In this document: in pieces, positions 59,992 to 64,000 of the stretch
Numbering within the stretch: the first letter of the stretch is position 1
Layout: each line of letters begins with the position of its first letter
From: Panulirus ornatus
Taxonomy: Eukaryota; Arthropoda; Malacostraca; Decapoda; Palinuridae
Direction of reading: 5' to 3'
NCBI RefSeq assembly: GCF_036320965.1
Contig: NC_092239.1
Location: forward strand, 3,686,820 to 3,750,819
DNA: 64,000 nucleotides
Program-made: the position numbers and the translations under genes
Notes under the pieces: generated by a model
Seen by the model: only the letters and a program-made list of their open reading frames with translations
The model's database searches: none
What the model was told of the DNA's origin: nothing

Positions 59992-60014
59992 ATATATATA
60001 TATATATATATATA
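59992..60014. repeat. Short (AT)n
   Basis: A 23-bp run. Confidence 0.9.
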
Positions 60015-60368
60015 CTCTTGTACGTGTATGTATTCTCAAGGAACTGAACCATCTGACACTGTACATCAGACTCACGTAAACTCTTAACTGCTCTCCAAAT
60101 CACCCCGAAAGACATGATCTATACAATGTCTTACCCTCGTTACTGAAAGATACTCGTCTCCATGTGAGTGATCAATGGCCCTACCGACCACTCAATAGCC
60201 CAAGCTGGATCCTGATGGTTCGTGCGTACAACGGCAGGGCGGCTGCGTTTTCTTTTTCTTTCCGTCTTATTAAGCAGGGGAAAATCAGGCGCACCGGCTG
60301 GGGTCTGAGCAGGAAGCTCATTAGACTGGATCAGCAAGGGGGACCTCGGTCAGGTGTTTGGCTGAGGG
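60015..60368. other. No gene recognised
   Basis: Unique-looking sequence. Confidence 0.4.
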
Positions 60369-60398
60369 GAGGAGGAGGAGGAGGAGGACTGTGTGCAG

Positions 60399-60460
<62 letters not shown>
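60369..60460. repeat. (GGA)n then (GA)n
   Basis: Short GGA run, 12-nt gap, then 59-bp GA run. Confidence 0.95.
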
Positions 60461-60462
<2 letters not shown>

Positions 60463-60534
60463 CGTATATTCTTCATTCAGACTGGAGGACTGAACTCAAA
60501 CTGTGCTCAGATCATATCATACGTGACCACAAAA

Positions 60535-60561
60535 TCTACTACTACTACTACAAACAACAAC

Positions 60562-60607
<46 letters not shown>

Positions 60608-60681
60608 GTAATACTGATAATGATAATGATATTATAATAATAATAATGGTAATGGCAATAATAATAATAATAAAATAATGA
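60535..60681. repeat. (ACT)n and (AAT)n trinucleotide region
   Basis: ACT units, CAACAA, then long AAT runs with GATAAT variants. It gives poly-Asn or poly-Ile/Leu frames that are not genes. Confidence 0.95.
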
Positions 60682-61236
60682 TGATAATAACAATAAAACA
60701 ACCCGGTCAGAAAGTTATTTTCTATCAACAATGATAATACAAATTTTTCCCTGATGAAAGCCATCAATACTTCCCGGAAAGAACTACAGAAAATAAAAAA
60801 ACAAATAATAATAATAACATCATTTGGTGTGTAATTCCCTCTTACGTTGCTTCTCTGAAATGAGAACCTTTACATTCAGGCACCGCATTAGTGACTAAAT
60901 GTTTACCATTGTCACCATTACAGGATATACATAACTACCGAACCAGCTCTAACGTCTTTTTCTTCTTTTCTTTATTCCCCCCCGGCCGTTGCTGAAGGCA
61001 AACACGCGGACGAAACTCGGAAAAAATTTAACGAGAAAAAAAAAAGGGGGAAAAAAATTGTAAATCGTTGTTGTCCCCACCTGAGTCGGGGCGTCCCAGT
61101 TGTTAACTGGATCGACGATCCCTCGGCTTTGATAATTAACGCGCCTCTGCTTCCCCTGATTCCGGGGATAATTGAATTTATCTGGAGTCATATTACCCGT
61201 TAGATCTAGGTAATTGCCCCGGTGAGCTCTTGGTGA
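60682..61236. other. No gene recognised
   Basis: Unique-looking sequence with GGAAAAAA tracts. Confidence 0.4.
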
Positions 61237-61701
61237 ATGTTTAAACCCACCCGCGGCAGTGGGAGGAGGTGGCGCCCCTCCAGAGTGAGGAACACTCCCT
61301 TTGAGGGTCCAGGACTGAGCCTTGAAGTTCAGGTGATACTTGAAACTTTACGTTGGACTACACATGAAAATGCGAAGGAGGAGGAGCAGGAGGAGCAGGA
61401 GGAGGAAGAGGAGGAGGAGGCGCAGGTGGGGACGATTTGGTATGGAAGCGTAGGAGGTACGAGATATACTTTACGTTGGACTATAAATGAAAATGCCAAG
61501 GAGGAGGAGGAGAAAGCGGAGGAGGAGGCGCAGCTGGGGACGATTTGGTATGGAAGCGTAGGAGGTACGAGATATACTTTACGTTGGACTATAAATGAAA
61601 ATGCGAAGGAGGAGGAGGAGGAGGAGGAGGCGCAGGTGGGGACGATTTGGTGTGGAAGCGCAGGAGGTACCGAGATATCAGCAGCATTGAGAATACTGTG
61701 A
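61237..61701 (+). other. Open frame over a three-copy tandem repeat of about 105-114 bp
   Basis: A 154-codon frame. From 61343 it contains three units reading LRWT-ENAKEEE..EAQVGTIWYGSVGGTRYT, each with a variable GAG tract. All length differences are multiples of three because the variable part is a GAG repeat, so the frame survives. The reverse strand is open as well. No splice signals or recognised domain, so coding status is uncertain. Confidence 0.3.
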
Positions 61702-62362
61702 GCTGTTACTGTACTAAACTTAATGTTATTTCCGGTCTCGCGTTCGTAATAGAAGTAATTCTGTCCGCTTTTATCCAGACTGTTCACTTATTTCATGGTG
61801 GTCTGCGCTCGTTAATGCTTCGTGTAATTGTCAGTATCATGTGCGCTTGTTTGCTGTCTCTGCTCGTTAGATCCGGCGTCTGTTGGAGAACTTCTGTTAG
61901 AAAAAGGGTAGAAGGATGGAAGAGAGGGGAAAAAAAAAGAGATGGTAGTAACAACAAAATCAAAAGGCGTCAAAACTTCACTGAGATGGAGAATTCGTCG
62001 TTGTTACAGCCTTAATACTTATACAGCGTCGGCCCCAGCCACGAGGCGCTGTGCATATTTGATCACCAAATCATCCTCATCAAAGAACCAAATCTGTACC
62101 TTGCCATTTCAAAGCCACCGAGAACTAGGGATCTGCATACATGATCACTGTGCCAAGCTCCCTCCTCCTAGAGGCAGATTATCAGGGATATTATTAAAAT
62201 CCAATCGGCCGACGCCTCTGATGTCTGTCCAGATAAAATACGGGACGGTCGGTGTATGTTGCCAGTCGAGGGCGACTTTGCGCTTCGGCAACGGAGAGGA
62301 GGAGGAGGAGGGGACGAAATTAAACGGTCGACCTTGAGGGAGTCTGGTTCCCGTCATCCGAT
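61702..62362. other. Presumed upstream region of the receptor gene
   Basis: No gene recognised. A TATA-like GATAAAATA at 62232-62240 and a GGA-rich tract at 62291-62313 precede the candidate start at 62363. Promoter function is speculative. Confidence 0.25.
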
Positions 62363-62426
62363 ATGGAGGTTAGGATTCACCTGCTCAGCGGACCTCTGCT
62401 CCTTCTTCTTCTTCTGCTGTCCTCAG
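62363..62426 (+). CDS. Signal-peptide exon of a probable ionotropic receptor
   Basis: ATG encodes MEVRIHLLSGPLLLLLLLLS S with a leucine-rich core typical of a signal peptide. It ends CCTCAG|GTACTG, exit phase 1. A receptor exon about 1 kb downstream on the same strand fits in phase if its acceptor is at 63462 or 63465. The link between the two exons is inference. Confidence 0.45.
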
Positions 62427-62900
62427 GTACTGCGTCTGCTTAACGACTCTGTTTTATTAGCACTATCCTTTACGTGGGTTTCATTCGTGTTTGTGAGTAG
62501 ATGCTGTTGATGTCTGCTGATGTGTGACTCATTTACTTTGTGTCACTGTTGTACTTTTTCTAATCAATAGATGCTAAGTCTGCTTACTCGTACAGTCTGC
62601 TTATTTGAGCGCCACCTTAGCATCTGCAGGCAGTGTTCTGTCTACTTAACAATACCTTGCCTGCTTATCAATATTCTGTCTGCTTCTTATCATACTGCTT
62701 GTTTCTAACATGCTTATTTATCAAGGCTCTCCGCTTATTCGTGGTCCGCTTATTAACAACATTAGCATGATGGCACTATGTCTGCTTAATCGTACCGTCT
62801 GCTTGTTTAAGACGCTGCCTGCTTATCAGTAGAGTGTCTTCTTATCATTACTGTCTACTTAACAGTGCAGTGTTTGCTTTCGGTACTGGTGATTGCATTT
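62427..62900 (+). repeat. Very degenerate about 18-20 bp tandem repeat in the intron
   Basis: TGTCTGCTTA, CGTCTGCTTAAC, CTGCCTGCTTATCAGTA, TGTCTACTTAAC and similar words recur irregularly at least a dozen times. An old minisatellite. Confidence 0.65.
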
Positions 62901-63386
62901 TGACACTGCCTCCTTTACTGATACTGAGTTCTTCACTGTGCTACACTGTGTGACCTTAGTTACCTGAACTTCAGTGTGTTCGTGTTACAGTATATGCCCT
63001 TCACTTATACTGTTTACTTTGTTTACAACTCCTTCAGAGAGACAGTACGACCACTGGGTACGGTAGCGTGACTCGTACCTTACCATACTGTCATGTTGAA
63101 ACGGGTTAAGGTTTCCTGTATGTTTTACTGTAGACTTTGATCAATGATTTATCCCAAGAGGATGTGAAAATCCAGCTGAGGTCGCGTAATTTAGATTGCT
63201 TCTGAGCGTTTCTTCAGGTGGGTGAAATATGAATTACTTCATACCTTCTCTGACGATGTTGCTGGCGTGCATTTCTAAGCATCATTATGATAATCAGGAC
63301 CGAGGTGACGTTTGTACTTCAACAGGCTTTACGTCAGATATGTCTGTCTTCGTCTGTCATATATGATATGTCTGTCACTTCGTCAG
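62901..63386 (+). other. Rest of the presumed intron
   Basis: No further repeat recognised. Ends in a pyrimidine-containing TCACTTCGTCAG acceptor at 63386, which is the strongest acceptor here but leads from the signal exon into the wrong frame. Confidence 0.4.
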
Positions 63387-63465
63387 GAGTTGCTGAGGGC
63401 CGTGGCCTGCGGCGAGACTTCCCCTGGTGGATGCATCCCCAGCTACGCTCCTCCGACGGCAGCAG

Positions 63466-63874
63466 CTCTGAGGAGGACTCAAGCCTCGAGGAACATCACC
63501 ATGGCCGCCCAAATCCAGGCCTCTGCCGGCCACGCTCGTGCGCTAGCTCACATCCTGAGAACGGCCTTCCACGACGCGCGTTCTCTACTGGTTCTCTACG
63601 ACGGCTCGACGATGGCCAGGGACGTTATCCATGATCTCCTGGTCGCCGGCCAGGCTCCACTGGCTGTCCAGGTTATGGACATGACGTCCCCCGAACAACA
63701 CGACGGCGGGATGGAAGATCCCCAGATGGTATACCACAACTCCGATTCAGATGTCGCCATTCTCCTGTTCGCCGACGCTGAGCGCGCGAAGAGGCTCCTG
63801 GAGGCCGAGTCTGACCCCTGGTGGAGCGAGGGATCTCTGCTCCTCGTGAGTCTACACCAAAACCCCGTCGCAAG
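63466..63874 (+). CDS. Probable ionotropic-receptor N-terminal (ligand-binding side) exon, partial gene
   Basis: The frame reads SRNITMAAQIQASAGHARAL, ARSLLVLYDGSTMARDVIHD, PLAVQVMDM, VYHNSDSDVAILLFADAERA, LLEAESDPWWSEGSLLLVSL and ends HQNPVA at donor AAG|GTAAGA. The succession 'LLVLYDGS', 'DVAILLFADAE-A--LLEA' and 'WWSE.SLLLVSL' is, to my knowledge, like the extracellular N-terminal region of crustacean variant ionotropic receptors, which are chemosensory ion channels of the iGluR superfamily. The diagnostic channel domain would lie outside the window. The 5' boundary is uncertain: 63387 (strong acceptor, phase 0), 63463 or 63466 (compatible with the signal exon), or a start at ATG 63501 (CACCATGG context). 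Confidence 0.5.
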
Positions 63875-64000
63875 GTAAGAAAAAGAAGAGAGTCACTTGA
63901 TGCAAAGGTTTGGGGTCATAGATTTCAGAACAGGCAGATGTAGCTGGCGGTGTAGCGATCGCTCTCCCTCACACTCACTCGTAAGCCACGAGCCTGTCAT
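63875..64000 (+). other. Start of the next intron
   Basis: Follows the GTAAGA donor. No further coding sequence recognised before the window ends. Confidence 0.5.

Noticed and set aside
63935..64000. tRNA-like head near the window end (GGCGGTGTAGCGATCGCT)
   Set aside because: Resembles a SINE start, but no B box is visible before the window ends, so it cannot be supported.

Overview
The window is eukaryotic nuclear DNA, most likely from a decapod crustacean. The grounds are spliced genes with GT-AG introns, very dense dinucleotide microsatellites ((AT)n, (GA)n, (CA)n), several decayed non-LTR retrotransposon (LINE) families, tRNA-derived SINEs, and a probable chemosensory ionotropic-receptor exon at the right edge. 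The organism call is inference. Nothing bacterial (operons, ribosome binding sites, CRISPR) is present.

Left part (1 to about 8.1 kb, + strand): the 3' half of an M13 zinc metallopeptidase gene of the neprilysin / endothelin-converting-enzyme type. Six exons at 2261-2384, 2524-2728, 3946-4076, 5627-5773, 6776-6915 and 7440-7616 join in one frame into 307 residues. They keep the S2' NAYY motif, the HELAH zinc site, the ENIAD third ligand, the His and Arg of the active site and the terminal C-x-V-W. The 5' exons lie outside the window. Its introns carry a tRNA-derived SINE and a 0.57-kb interspersed repeat.

Middle-left (8-32 kb): AT-rich, gene-poor sequence filled with dead LINE fragments. One family is CR1/Jockey-like (8.2-10.9 kb, 25.8-26.2 kb). 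A second family has an RT plus a C-terminal 'WFGH-ERM / GRP' tail (19-22 kb, 29.7-30.1 kb). A third looks like an RNase-H type C-terminus (24.2-24.8 kb). There are also SINE-like elements whose tails run into (AT)n arrays. One 554-bp repeat sits inside a LINE with a readable 7-bp target-site duplication.

Middle-right (32-62 kb): visibly less AT-rich, with minisatellites of 17, 25, 56, 20, about 16 and about 105 bp, long (GA)n/(CT)n tracts, a third CR1-like LINE (37-38 kb), an inverted segmental duplication (48.7-50.0 kb against 57.1-59.4 kb) with one almost identical 150-nt arm, and a CCAAT plus double-CRE cluster (53.8 kb). Three minus-strand segments look like real but unassigned exons: 33915-34160, 35769-35806 and 43753-43921.

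Right edge (62.3-63.9 kb, + strand): a signal-peptide exon (62363-62426) followed by an exon (about 63466-63874) whose protein resembles the extracellular N-terminal region of crustacean variant ionotropic receptors. The gene continues beyond the window. The M13 gene and this receptor are unrelated neighbours. Most other long open frames are artefacts of stop-free repeats.
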